DNA from: Scedosporium boydii
Lineage: Eukaryota > Ascomycota > Sordariomycetes > Microascales > Microascaceae
DNA length: 64,000 bases
Direction: 5' to 3'
NCBI GenBank assembly: GCA_002221725.1
Contig: NJFT01000026.1
Coordinates: 1 to 64,000 of the forward strand
Shown here: in pieces, positions 54,553 to 64,000 of the stretch
Layout: each line of letters starts with the position of its first letter
How positions within the stretch are numbered: position 1 is the stretch's first letter
Notes under the pieces: generated by a model
The model's input: only the letters and a program-made list of their open reading frames with translations
Databases searched by the model: none
Told to the model about the DNA's origin: nothing
Position numbers and translations under genes: made by a program

Positions 54553-56866
54553 AGGTAGCGACCGACCACCCGAGGGTGAATTGTGGGGAAGAAGAAAAAA
54601 AGAAGTTGGCTTTCGCTTCCTCCTCGAAGGGAGAGAGGGAGAGAGGAGGGGATAAGATTCAATGGCGATGCGGGTGCGGGTTGAGCCACACTAGACTGGA
54701 AAAGAGAGGCATGCAACGCACGAGGCCGGCGACGATTGGTGACTGGACTTGGCAGATGCACACACACGCAGCAGTAAGCTTGAGGTTTTCTGTGCTGTAG
54801 CGAGGTCAACTAATAGCGCTGAAGAGGGGTCAGTGTTTAGTAGCGTGTGAGTAGACGAAGTATTTGGTACTTTCGGATTTTGTTTGTGGTTAGCGGGTTT
54901 CGAGGTCCCGGAGACCTGGCACGGCTCTCTCCAATAATCCTGGAGACGGGATTTTGTTAGTGGGCAAGTCCGCCGTTCGGGGGCTCCAAGCCTCGGCTGC
55001 CAGACGGACAAGAAAGTAGAGCTGAGGACTTGGCGAAAACCAGGACAAATGGAAGGATTTCGGCACTAAAGGACAGGAAACTTCTGGTGCTCAAAACTTC
55101 GATCAATATATCCTTGGGTCGTTCCTTGGATTGTAGGATTAGGTGTAGAACTCTGATGAACCGGCAACTGAGCTAGGGGTATTATAAAAACTACTCTGTA
55201 TTCGTCGAGGTTGCTGTCAATCGTTGCTCGTGATCATGGGTCCTGATGGGGATTGATTGGCGTTGAATAGAGTCAAACCAGAAAGACCAGACGACGGATT
55301 CCAGAGAGCTCTTGCAGTTTTTTTTCTTTTCTTTCGAAGAAGCTGAAAATCGAGAAACGGAAGACGCAAAGAATACTGAAGGTACCATCAATAGCCACGG
55401 TGAAAGAGGAAAAGCTTGATTATTTATTCCGAGATAACGCGAGTACACCGCTGGGAAATAAGAGACGTTCTGGGCTATCATCCACAAAAAAAAAACACAC
55501 AGGAAGGGAAAAGGAAAGAAAGAAAAAAAGCTAAAAAGCTATGCTTCTCTCCCCCGGTCTGAGCAGGTGGGTAAAAAAGCCGCCATCGTGGAGCATCTGT
55601 CGCAAGCGGCCCGAAAATCGAACTTGTCGCGATAGGGGGTGTGTGGTTCCAGGAGTTGACGTCGTTATCATGGTCTCTGTCGTCATCTCCGACTTGTCTT
55701 AGCACAGCAGCAAGCACAAGGGCATTCCGCGGACGACGAGCAACAAAACAACATTGAAACACAAAGCGTTTTCCCGCCCTTCCCATATAACTTCCTTTCT
55801 GTCCATCTCCTTCCATTCCTCCACTTCCCAGCTGCTTCCCCCCGCCCGCCCATTGGGATTCTCTCGATATCTCTCGACATCTCTCACATGGGTAGCTACG
55901 CAATCCGCAATCCCGCACACCCCCCTTTCTCCGTCCTCATATGTCAGTTCGTTCCCCTATTCCGAACGTTGTTACTACTAGTCTGGGAGCCGACTGGTTT
56001 GACTTGCCCCCCACGAGCCACCATGCGTCGGAGAAAAATGGCTGTTGGTTGAATTAGACGATTACTCATCTTTCCCCATCCTTGCGTGATTGCGGCGCTT
56101 TAAGGTGCAGTCACGTACCCCAGCAAAGTATGGAGGTACCTGGAAGTACCTGTCAAGAGTCGTCAAGCGTTGTCAAGAGTAGTCAAGCGTCGTCAGAGCA
56201 TAATTTCAACGCTTCGGCTACAACCCTTTCACATTCATCCAGATTCCAGACTTGACCCCCCCGGTCGGTCACTTTCTTCCACCCCCAGCTTCGGTTCGGG
56301 CTGGTCCCCCTCGGACCACGGCTCATCATATCGGTGTGTCGTGGCCTAGCCTAGCCCGGCCTGGCTGACCAGTTGGAACAATGAGAAAGCGGACCACATG
56401 TCATGTAATTGGACGTGTTTGACGGGCTGGATGTCACCCTGCATGAATATTCCTTCACCTTGAGAGGACAAGGCCGGCGGTCTCGCCCCCTGGTCAAATG
56501 GGTAGTGACAGTCATGCAAGTCGTGCTTGTCCGCCGGACAGGAACGGCGAGGATGAAAGGCTGGTTACCGGTTTACCTTTCTTTCGAAATGTATGCGAGG
56601 TATTTCGTGATATATAATACAGAGTTTGTAATCTTGTGTAACCATGCAACCATGCTCATCCTCATCATGCCCGGACCCATCCCGGTCATCCAAAGCGGGT
56701 ATAATCGGTCTACTGTAGTGTACATTCGCTCCTGTCATCCCTCCCCTTGGGCCATGTTCCATGTTCCAAATGCCAAATCCAGCAATTTAGCATTTGTAAT
56801 GGTTCGGCTCCCCGAAATTGGTACGCTCCGTTCGACGTTCTTGCGTCACTTCTGACTCCGTCAGCA
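54553..56866. other. 2.3-kb intergenic region upstream of the bZIP gene
   Basis: No convincing gene was seen. The region contains a tandem 10-base minisatellite at 56152-56195 and CT-rich stretches near 55540-55860. Its size fits the large promoter of a regulatory gene. Confidence 0.45.
56152..56195. repeat. 10-base tandem repeat with 20-base alternation
   Basis: About four and a half units of GTCAAGMGTN stand in tandem. The sixth-to-ninth bases alternate AGAG-like and GCGT-like, so a 20-base higher-order unit exists. Confidence 0.85.
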
Positions 56867-57868
56867 TCATGTCGCCATCTTCTCCCGTCTTCTTCTGGTA
56901 TCTTCTTCCCGCCTCTCAATCTCCGCGAGGGCCTCTTCCTCCCGGATCAGTTGAACCATTGCTTTCGCCTTGGCGAGATGCTCTCTCTTGATCTTATTCA
57001 GCTTGGATATAATCTCACCCCGCACTTCATTCAAGTTCCGGACATATGTGGCCCCGCGGTCCCCGAGCAAGAGGTCTTCCTCGAGGTCGGACAGTTTCCT
57101 CCGTTGACTCTCCTCCCGAGCCAATTTTCCCATCATCCTCTCCCACCTATCCTCGGTGTATACGTCCGGTATCAGGACATCCGGGATCCTTGTTATCAAT
57201 TGCGCATAGAGCTGTATTTTTTTATTGAAACTTTGTAGTTTACCGGACAACTTCGGCGGTTGCTTTCCCTTAGTTATGCGGAGAAACGGCACGCCAAAAG
57301 ATGTAGCGCAAAGATGGGGGATCTTTCGTTCCCCCTTGAGAGCCGACTTTGGAAGCGGCCGTACCGTAGCCTTGTATACTGGTCGCTCGTTGGGATCGTC
57401 CGTCTTGGGTGGGAGGCGGGTAAGGAGAGGAATGCATGGCCGTTTTGGAGGTTCGGGCCGTGGCGGCCGACTGTTGAAGGCGTGCACTCGGTCTTTGACC
57501 TCATTAAGAATAGATTCATATTCGGACGACGTGACGACCTTGGCTTTGCCAAAGAGCGCGAGAAACTAATCGGCGGGAGTACCATGATGTCAGTCTTTTG
57601 AGAGATTCCGCGGCGATGTACAAGATTCCCTTCTCGACTTTCGCCCTACCTTGTATCCTGCACTCAGCCCCGCGTACACTAAGCGCGGACTAGTATCTGC
57701 TCTGTTCTTGCGGAACTGCCTCCTAAGGGCGGCCCGGATCGGGTGCTTGCCGTTGAAGGTGAGCTCCGGGGGAAGAGGGATCCGTCCAGCGGAGCGCAAG
57801 AGCGCCCGGTAGAGGGCGAGGCAAGCGAAGCGGTGCTGCGAGTTTCGGGCGGGAATTAGGATAGGCAT
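56867..57868 (-). CDS. LYR-motif protein, probably mitochondrial
   Basis: Two exons (57868-57650 and 57565-56867, minus strand) join in frame to 305 residues. The intron is 84 bases, with a CTGAC branch point and TTAG acceptor. The N-terminal 70 residues resemble complex 1 LYR proteins: the LYR tripeptide is at 19-21 (CLALYRALLR), followed by the phenylalanine-type motif in KFLALFGKA after the intron. LYR proteins bind acyl carrier protein and help assemble mitochondrial complexes or ribosomes. The C-terminal half is basic and has a long predicted coiled coil (RREKMAT at the end), unlike short LYR proteins. It may belong to the fungal DUF1763 group. The partner complex cannot be named from the sequence. 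The ATG at 57868 gives MPILIPARNSQHRF. Confidence 0.82.
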
Positions 57869-59565
57869 AGTCGTCGGGCTTCTTCGCGGGATCAGGCGCT
57901 TCCGGTCAATGGGAGCGAAGAAGAGCACCAGTCAATTGCTGACTGAAGGAGGGCCCTCATTAGATGTTTGATTCTCCCAACATCGCCGGGACGAGAATTC
58001 GCGAAGCTGGTGAATCCACACGCGATCGTTGGATCTTCAATGCGATTTTCGATGGGGTGGAGGGTGACTAAGCACGCGACTCAATTTCGACGACACTGAA
58101 TCCTTCCAACTGCCCAGAGTTTAATCTTCTTTCATCTTTTTACTGATAAATTAACCCTTGAAGCTTCAAAAGAAACCGGGCAAATTTTTAAAATAAGAGC
58201 TAATCGTCTCTACGTCGAAAAGAACCTGAGTTTCGAAGATTAGGACGAGTGGAGAGGAAAAGGAGAATGAGGAAAGGCTCGCTCATTTTGCTCCCCCGAT
58301 CTAATCGATCCATCCCCACGCCTTCCCCTCAGAACTCTATCCCAACATCTCCACCCAAGCTTGGGTCGTAAAATTGGACGATTTTCTCAGAGGACCTCTC
58401 TGACAGTGGACTTCCCTCGGTTTACCCAAGATCACAAGACTGACGGGTAGACTGAATTTATCTAATTTAGCTTCTTTGCCGAGTCGCATATCCCCGACCA
58501 CTTGCATGCCACGCCACAGTTGAAAAATGGACCTGTCTCACTCGATTCGCCCAGCTCCCCCAACAAATGTCTCAGGCCCCGAGAGGGAGGGGACCAATAG
58601 CCACCTGTGGCTGGTTGGTTTTGTTCAGGCATGCTGGACGAGGACAACTCAGGTCGTCGGCTAGGCCCGTTTTCAGCCCAATCAGCTCGTGGTGGTGACA
58701 TGCCTCGACGGCACATGTAATCAAATTCGACCCTCTTTCTGTCAAGGCGGTGTCTTGGCGAGTCTTCATACCCAAGAGCTGTCATGAGCACTCACGGAAC
58801 CTGGCCTGATTTTGCAACTGATAAAAGATGCTGATGATGGGGAAGTATGCTTGCCGGGAATCAGAAAATTGCATGGAGAAGAGAAACTGAAAACCGTGCC
58901 ACTCGGGGGTTGCGAACAGCGTCCTAAAGAGGCAAAGCATCACGACCCCCCGAGACTACTTCGGAGGACAGATGAATGAATCTCCATCTTCATTTTCATC
59001 TTCATCCGGGACTAAGGAGGGCACAACCCACCTTTACGGACATGCCCCGAAGTCTTGGGTCATAAATTTCCTCTAGCCCATCTGCATCAAGAGAAATGAC
59101 CTGCAAATGAACGGCAAGGTGTCCTACATCAGGGCACCCTTATTTCAGCCCTACTGACCTGGCAGGCGACCGCGCCACCATAAACACTTGCACCGCCTAC
59201 TTCGTAGTTGCCCCTAACACCTGAAAAAGTCATGTTCTCTCCGTCTCATTGGGCGAGTCTTGACTCTTCTCCGGCTCTGTGACTCTCTAACGCGTGGACT
59301 AGGCTAAAGCCTTTGCTGCATCCCCATCGTGTAGTGTCTGGGCATGTTACTACCTTGGCTTCCTGCCCAGGCAGTCAAAATGGCTGGGATCCCTGCCACA
59401 ATCTCCTCGAAGCATGTCCATATTCTTGAATTCCTTCTCTTTTCTTTTCCCGCTTCATATTAGTATCTGAAACGAGTTTGTAGTATTAGCTTCGACCTTT
59501 TTTTCTTCTTTTCTTTCCATTGTTACAACTCATGCATTCATAACCAATACTACTTCCTACCCAAT
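57869..59565. other. 1.7-kb divergent promoter region
   Basis: This lies between the LYR gene and the DUF3433-type gene. It contains one TACTTCGTA copy at 59198-59206 and CT-rich leader sequence near 59500. No gene was seen. Confidence 0.45.
59198..59206. repeat. TACTTCGTA motif copy
   Basis: Exact copy of the dispersed 9-mer, about 360 bases upstream of the DUF3433-type gene. Confidence 0.8.
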
Positions 59566-62500
59566 ATGTGGCGACCGTCATCGACGAGGCCTCGGGGCAT
59601 CTCGGCATACGAGTACAACACTCGGTATAACCTCCAGCCCACGGAAGATCAAGAAGAAGCCAGAGATGTCGCGGAGCGTAAGGGGTACTCGACCGCGTTC
59701 AAGAAGAGGCCCGACTACAAGCCGACGGCTCTACGATGGTACTTTATAGTGCTCCAGATCGTCCTGCTCTGTGTGATGATTGCCATCGTTGCATATTGCC
59801 GCGTTAAGATGCCGGATTCGGACAATACAGCCACGATAGAGGAGAGGTCCCTGAATCTCGACTGGGAGGACAAAGCAGGCCTGGATCTGGGGGTGTTCAA
59901 GCGTCATGACGAACTAGCGCAAACGACGTGTGCGGACGGTCTTCTCATTCCACCGGCTTTTGCTGGGCCAACTCCGGTCCTAGCAGCAAGGGCAACCTCA
60001 CTAATAGCTACACCGACGGCTGCACCCTCCGCTACACCCTCCTACAGCCCTAGCTTCTTCATTGCCGATATCATCACCATTATGAAGCCGTCGTACATTC
60101 AATCTCTCATCGAGGATTCCAGCACACTTGTGTCGCAAGCTGAGCAAGAAAAGAATGGCATCGAAATCGACACCGAGATCCCCCTACTTCCCTGCGGCAC
60201 ATCCACCGTCTGTACCACAACCATCACAAGAAAGGTCATCACCACCCTCATCATCCCAGCAACGACCGAAGTCTTCACAATCACGATGGGAGCGACAACC
60301 GTCTATCACATAACAGAGGTGGAGGAAACCGTTACCCAGCCAGACGTCGTCTTCACCACGGATGTTGTTACCGAAATCGAAGATGTTAGCGAGATCGTGG
60401 AGACTACGGTTTTCACGATGCGAAAGCCGCCGCCTCCGGGAGGAGGAGCGGGAGGAGGATCGTTCACGGGCAACTTCACTCAGCCCCCACCACAGCTGAC
60501 TACGCAGACAAGGACGAGTTCGCAAACGATAACACAGACAGTTACCACGCCCTCCGTTGGAACATCCGCCGGAACCACGGGCGTCATCACAAAGACCCTC
60601 ACCGAGACGGAGGTGATCCCCAAGGAGGCTCTAGCCACAAGAACCGGGGAAGAGCAAACGTACTTCCAGCTTGGAGAGACGACTATCGAAGTTACATACA
60701 CGCCTCCACCCCAGGAGAGAGTTGCGGGCGTTGCGGAGCCCCCAGTTACGCAGATAATCACCACCGTGGACCCTGGAAAGACGGTGGTAGACGTGGTTCA
60801 GGACCAGCCGTTCCAGGTTGTGGTTAACGATGGTAATGAAGTGAAGACGGTCGTGGTTGGCGCGCAGGTTGATCAGGTGGTCCAGCAGGTCGGAGGCGGC
60901 GTGACCAATATGGTGGTTGTCGTTACACCGGTTCCGGTTCCGGTTGGGGTTGGTCGTGTCGGTTCTAACGGCAAGAGTGGATCCAATAATCCGGGGCAGC
61001 CCGGTCAGTCTGGAAATTCCGGAGACGGATCTGGGAATGTTCAGAATTTCGGAGATCCGGATCGAGGAGGGTCCAACTCTGGGCAAGGCAATTCTAATTC
61101 TGGACAAGGAAATTCAAACTCCGGGCAGGGACATTCAAACTCTGGGCAAGGAAATTCTAATTCTGGGCAAGGAAATTCCAATTCTGGGCAAGGAAACTCT
61201 AACTCTGGGCAAGGAGGGTCCAGGCCGGGGCTATCAGTCGCAGGTCAAGGAGGATCTGATAGTTCCGGGCAGGACGGTTCAAGACCCGGACAGGGAGGCT
61301 CAGATAATCTAGGACAGGGAGGCTCTAGGCCTGGACAAGGCGGATCTGGCAATTCGGGACAAGGAGGCTCTAGTGTCGGACAGGGAGGATCGGATAACCT
61401 AGGACAGGGCAACTCAGGCCAGGGCAACTCAGATCAGGGCAACTCAGATCAAGGCAACTCAGGTCAGGGTAACTCGGGTCAGGGAGGCTCCAGACCCGGA
61501 CAAGGAGGAGGAAGACCTGGGCAAGACGGATCAGGATCTGACCAGCAAGACTTTGGTGATGACTCTGGCTTTGGTGGAGGATTCGCCCCTATATCCTTGA
61601 CAGTAGTATCCGAGGTCGGTGGGCAACTTACAGTTTTCACGACCCAAGACTCACCGCAGACTATCGTGACAACGAACCCGGACGGGTCTCCAACAACGAT
61701 CATCACGACGCCGCCGCCGAGAGTCGCCACATCGAGGATAGGCGGATCTCTTACAACGTTCGAAATTGTGACAACACCAACAGCTTCGGATTTGCTCTCC
61801 TTTACGGTTGTCAGTACCATTGGTGGCACTCTCAGCACGATGCTCACGACCAAAGAGCCGACTACTTATGTCACTACCGTCTCTGGAACCCCGACGACCA
61901 TTACTTCCACGCCGTCCGCCCGCACAGTAACCTCTACCATGAAGGCGACCACCAGGACGATAGTATCGGTGACCACGCCGACCCCGACGGATGAGCCGCC
62001 ACGAACAGAAACAAAAGTGTACAAGGTCGATGCAGCCAAATACTTCCTGGGAAAGTTCCTCCCTGCGCTTCTCGCCATCATCCTAGCTATTCCGTTGAGA
62101 ATCATCGATTTAAACGCCAAATTATATCAGCCATTCTACACTTTGAATCAGGAGCGCGGTGCACTGGGACCGGATTCGATGACGCTTCATTTTAACGGCT
62201 TCAAGGCTTTGACCAAGCCGTTTGAGATGCTCTCCCAAGGCCACCCTATGACATTCCTCACCTCTATTGTATTATGGGGATCTTCCCTCATGGTGCCCCT
62301 CGCAACAGAAGCCATAGGACTTAAGATCCACGGCAAATGCACGATCAACAGCATTGTAGGGTGTGGCCTCGAACTCGGAGTATCTCCCGGCCCAACCCAC
62401 GCGCTTCTAGCCCTGTTGGCTCTAATAGTCACCTTCCTCCTCGTTCTCCTCTTTATCACACGGAATTACGAAAGCGGGCTTTTCGCGAATCCGTGGAACC

Positions 62501-63696
62501 TGGCAGGCATCGCGGCTTTAGCAAGATGCCGCGATGTCCGAATCCACAGCTCCAAGAAGGAAACTATTAGAAAGGAAACTACCGAAAGACGCTATGGGTT
62601 CGGATTCTTCCGAAACGACCAAAACAGAGACGAGTACGGCATCGTGCTGCTCGATGATTCGGGCCAAAACCTTAGACAGGATAGGGACAATGACGCGACA
62701 ATCGATCACCATTCCGATTCTGATGAAGACGACCACGTGTACGATGCTCCTGCTGGCCCGGCGAGACGTCGGAGCAGTTCGCTCTCGACGGAGAATCAGC
62801 GGACCTCGGTCCCTTTTCTGGCGTTGACCTACCCCTGGAGGATTATTTTCATCTTGTTTCTATTGGGACTTTTTATCGTGATTTTGTATTACCACGTCAA
62901 GGTCATGGACCAATCGGACCCCGGGCTCAGGAGCTTCATGAATAGTCGCAAGTTTGGTGCTCGGTTCCTCTTTGCCGGCTTCGGTGTCATCATAACGTTT
63001 GCGTGGTTTGCCTTCTTCGTCAGTAAGTGTGCAATCTACCCCCTTCCCCCCCCCTCTTCTTCCACTCGGAGGTCTCGGAAGGGATTTTTGTAAATTATTT
63101 CAATGGAAAGTTGGAAACTAACCCTGTTGGCTCCATCAGGTGTCGCCATCATAACGCCATATCAGCTAATGGCAGAAAGTCCCCAGCCCCCCGAACGCAG
63201 CATCTTGTTGTCGCGACCGTCGCATGGAATTTACGGAATATACGCCGCGATCAAAGAGACCAATATATTCCTCGTATTGGTGTCCTTTATAGCTATTCTC
63301 GTCGAGTTCCTTCCGCTGCTCCTGGCAAACGTTCCTTTCAACTTGACGCAGACGAAGCTCACGCATGACATATGCGCGCGGCTCTCGCTTGTAATATTAG
63401 CAATTATGATAGGGACGTTGGTGGCTTCTTTCTTCATCAAGTGGCCTAAGATGCCGGTCGACCCTAGGAGTCTGGCTGGGGCGATGTACTACGTCTCTGG
63501 TTCAGATATCCTGTTGAGTAGAGTTGAAGGAGGGGCGAAGATGGACGGGGAAGAGAGGGAGCGAAGAGTTAAGGAGTACGGAGGGAGGTATTATTATGGA
63601 AATATTGGTGCGAAGGGTAGGGTTGGAGTTGAGGCAGACGAAGGGGCAGGGATCGGGGATGACGTTGAGACAGCCTATCATGGGAATCGCATTTAG
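59566..63696 (+). CDS. Large multi-pass membrane protein, DUF3433-like, with Gly/Gln/Ser/Asn repeats
   Basis: Two exons (59566-63022 and 63140-63696) join in frame to 1337 residues. An N-terminal helix (WYFIVLQIVLLCVMIAIVAY) is at about 58-77. A long Ser/Thr/Val-rich ectodomain follows, with a repeat array at about residues 503-650. Its units are NSNSGQG and then shorter GQGGS/GQGNS forms. After about residue 815 come several helices: FLPALLAIILAIPLRI, ALLALLALIVTFLLVLLF, IIFILFLLGLFIVILYY, ARFLFAGFGVIITF and LVLVSFIAILVEFLPLLL. The pairing of a helix cluster with PLRIIDLNAKLYQPFYTL suits the fungal DUF3433 family. The surface location and repeat ectodomain suggest a cell-wall or plasma-membrane role, which is inference. 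The start ATG at 59566 gives MWRPSSTRPRG. Confidence 0.85.
61072..61218. repeat. 21-base coding minisatellite (NSNSGQG units)
   Basis: About seven tandem 21-base units encode NSNSGQG (one unit reads HSNSGQG), within the DUF3433-type gene. Downstream, degenerate 15- and 21-base units continue to about 61520. Confidence 0.9.
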
Positions 63697-63800
63697 ATGT
63701 TGGGTTTTAGGTGTTGGAGATCTGTGATCCCATATCTTTGATTTCATCAAGGGTCATTGCATTTCTTGGGTTTAGATTGGGTATTTGGGGTATTTGACTG

Positions 63801-63835
<35 letters not shown>

Positions 63836-64000
63836 CTCGAGATAGAAGCGGGCATGGAGGAGGGTTTCTTTGTTTGGTTGGACCGCCGTTTACGACCCCG
63901 AGGCATGATGACGACGATACTACTCTTCAGACAGCAAGCTGAAATAGATACTTTATTTTATCATCGTTCATGGACATTCATCCGTGTTTAAAATTTCTTA
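63697..64000. other. 3' region of the DUF3433-type gene
   Basis: No gene was seen. A TA microsatellite lies at 63802-63832. Confidence 0.5.
63802..63832. repeat. TA dinucleotide microsatellite
   Basis: A 31-base run of TA repeats lies about 100 bases after the DUF3433-type stop codon. Confidence 0.9.

Overview
The window is nuclear DNA from a filamentous ascomycete (Pezizomycotina). Introns are short (about 50-120 bases) with GT-AG borders and CTRAC-type branch points. The genes include a WD40-M20 peptidase fusion of the DUG2 type, a LaeA-like methyltransferase, a DUF3433-like giant membrane protein, a GH7 cellulase and GPI-anchored cysteine-rich secreted proteins. The class cannot be settled from the sequence. 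The GH7 endoglucanase indicates a plant-cell-wall-degrading life style. No ribosomal RNA, tRNA, CRISPR array, intact transposon or secondary-metabolite core gene was found.

Layout. 0.5-1.2 kb: MMS2-type ubiquitin-conjugating enzyme variant. 1.9-4.4 kb: a long serine-rich protein of unknown function. 4.4-12.97 kb: an 8.5-kb stretch with no convincing gene, strongly enriched in the 9-mer TACTTCGTA and its complement. 12.97-14.79 kb: a fusion of an HFCD flavoprotein domain (PPC decarboxylase/Hal3 family), an F-box-like segment and ankyrin-like 'WW' repeats; this is the most unusual gene here. 15.2-16.8 kb: a small membrane protein and a GPI-anchored cysteine-rich protein. 18.0-20.0 kb: TRM7 tRNA methyltransferase and a GNAT acetyltransferase, tail to tail. 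20.9-22.4 kb: a nine-exon LaeA-like methyltransferase. 22.4-26.4 kb: mostly non-coding. 26.4-29.2 kb: DUG2 (glutathione degradation). 31.1-32.4 kb: a broken APH-family phosphotransferase. 33.7-35.6 kb: TIM17 and a small GPI protein. 36.3-36.8 kb: a frameshifted relic. 37.5-40.4 kb: a superfamily-1 helicase of the Mov10/Upf1 type. 41.0-43.6 kb: AYR1 and a Mid2/SKG6-like membrane protein. 45.4-47.2 kb: an aspartic-protease-fold membrane protein lacking the usual catalytic aspartates. 50.2-51.6 kb: GH7 endoglucanase. 52.1-54.6 kb: a bZIP factor. 56.9-57.9 kb: an LYR-motif protein. 59.6-63.7 kb: a 1337-residue DUF3433-type membrane protein with an internal Gly/Gln/Ser/Asn repeat array.

The genes do not form one pathway. 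The mix is typical of a fungal chromosome arm: housekeeping genes (MMS2, TRM7, DUG2, TIM17, AYR1) between lineage-specific surface proteins, decayed genes and long AT/CT-rich intergenic stretches. Exon models were built by hand from splice signals and reading-frame continuity. Where I give exon coordinates the summed lengths are multiples of three, except for the aspartic-protease-like gene, whose intron phase is a reported anomaly.
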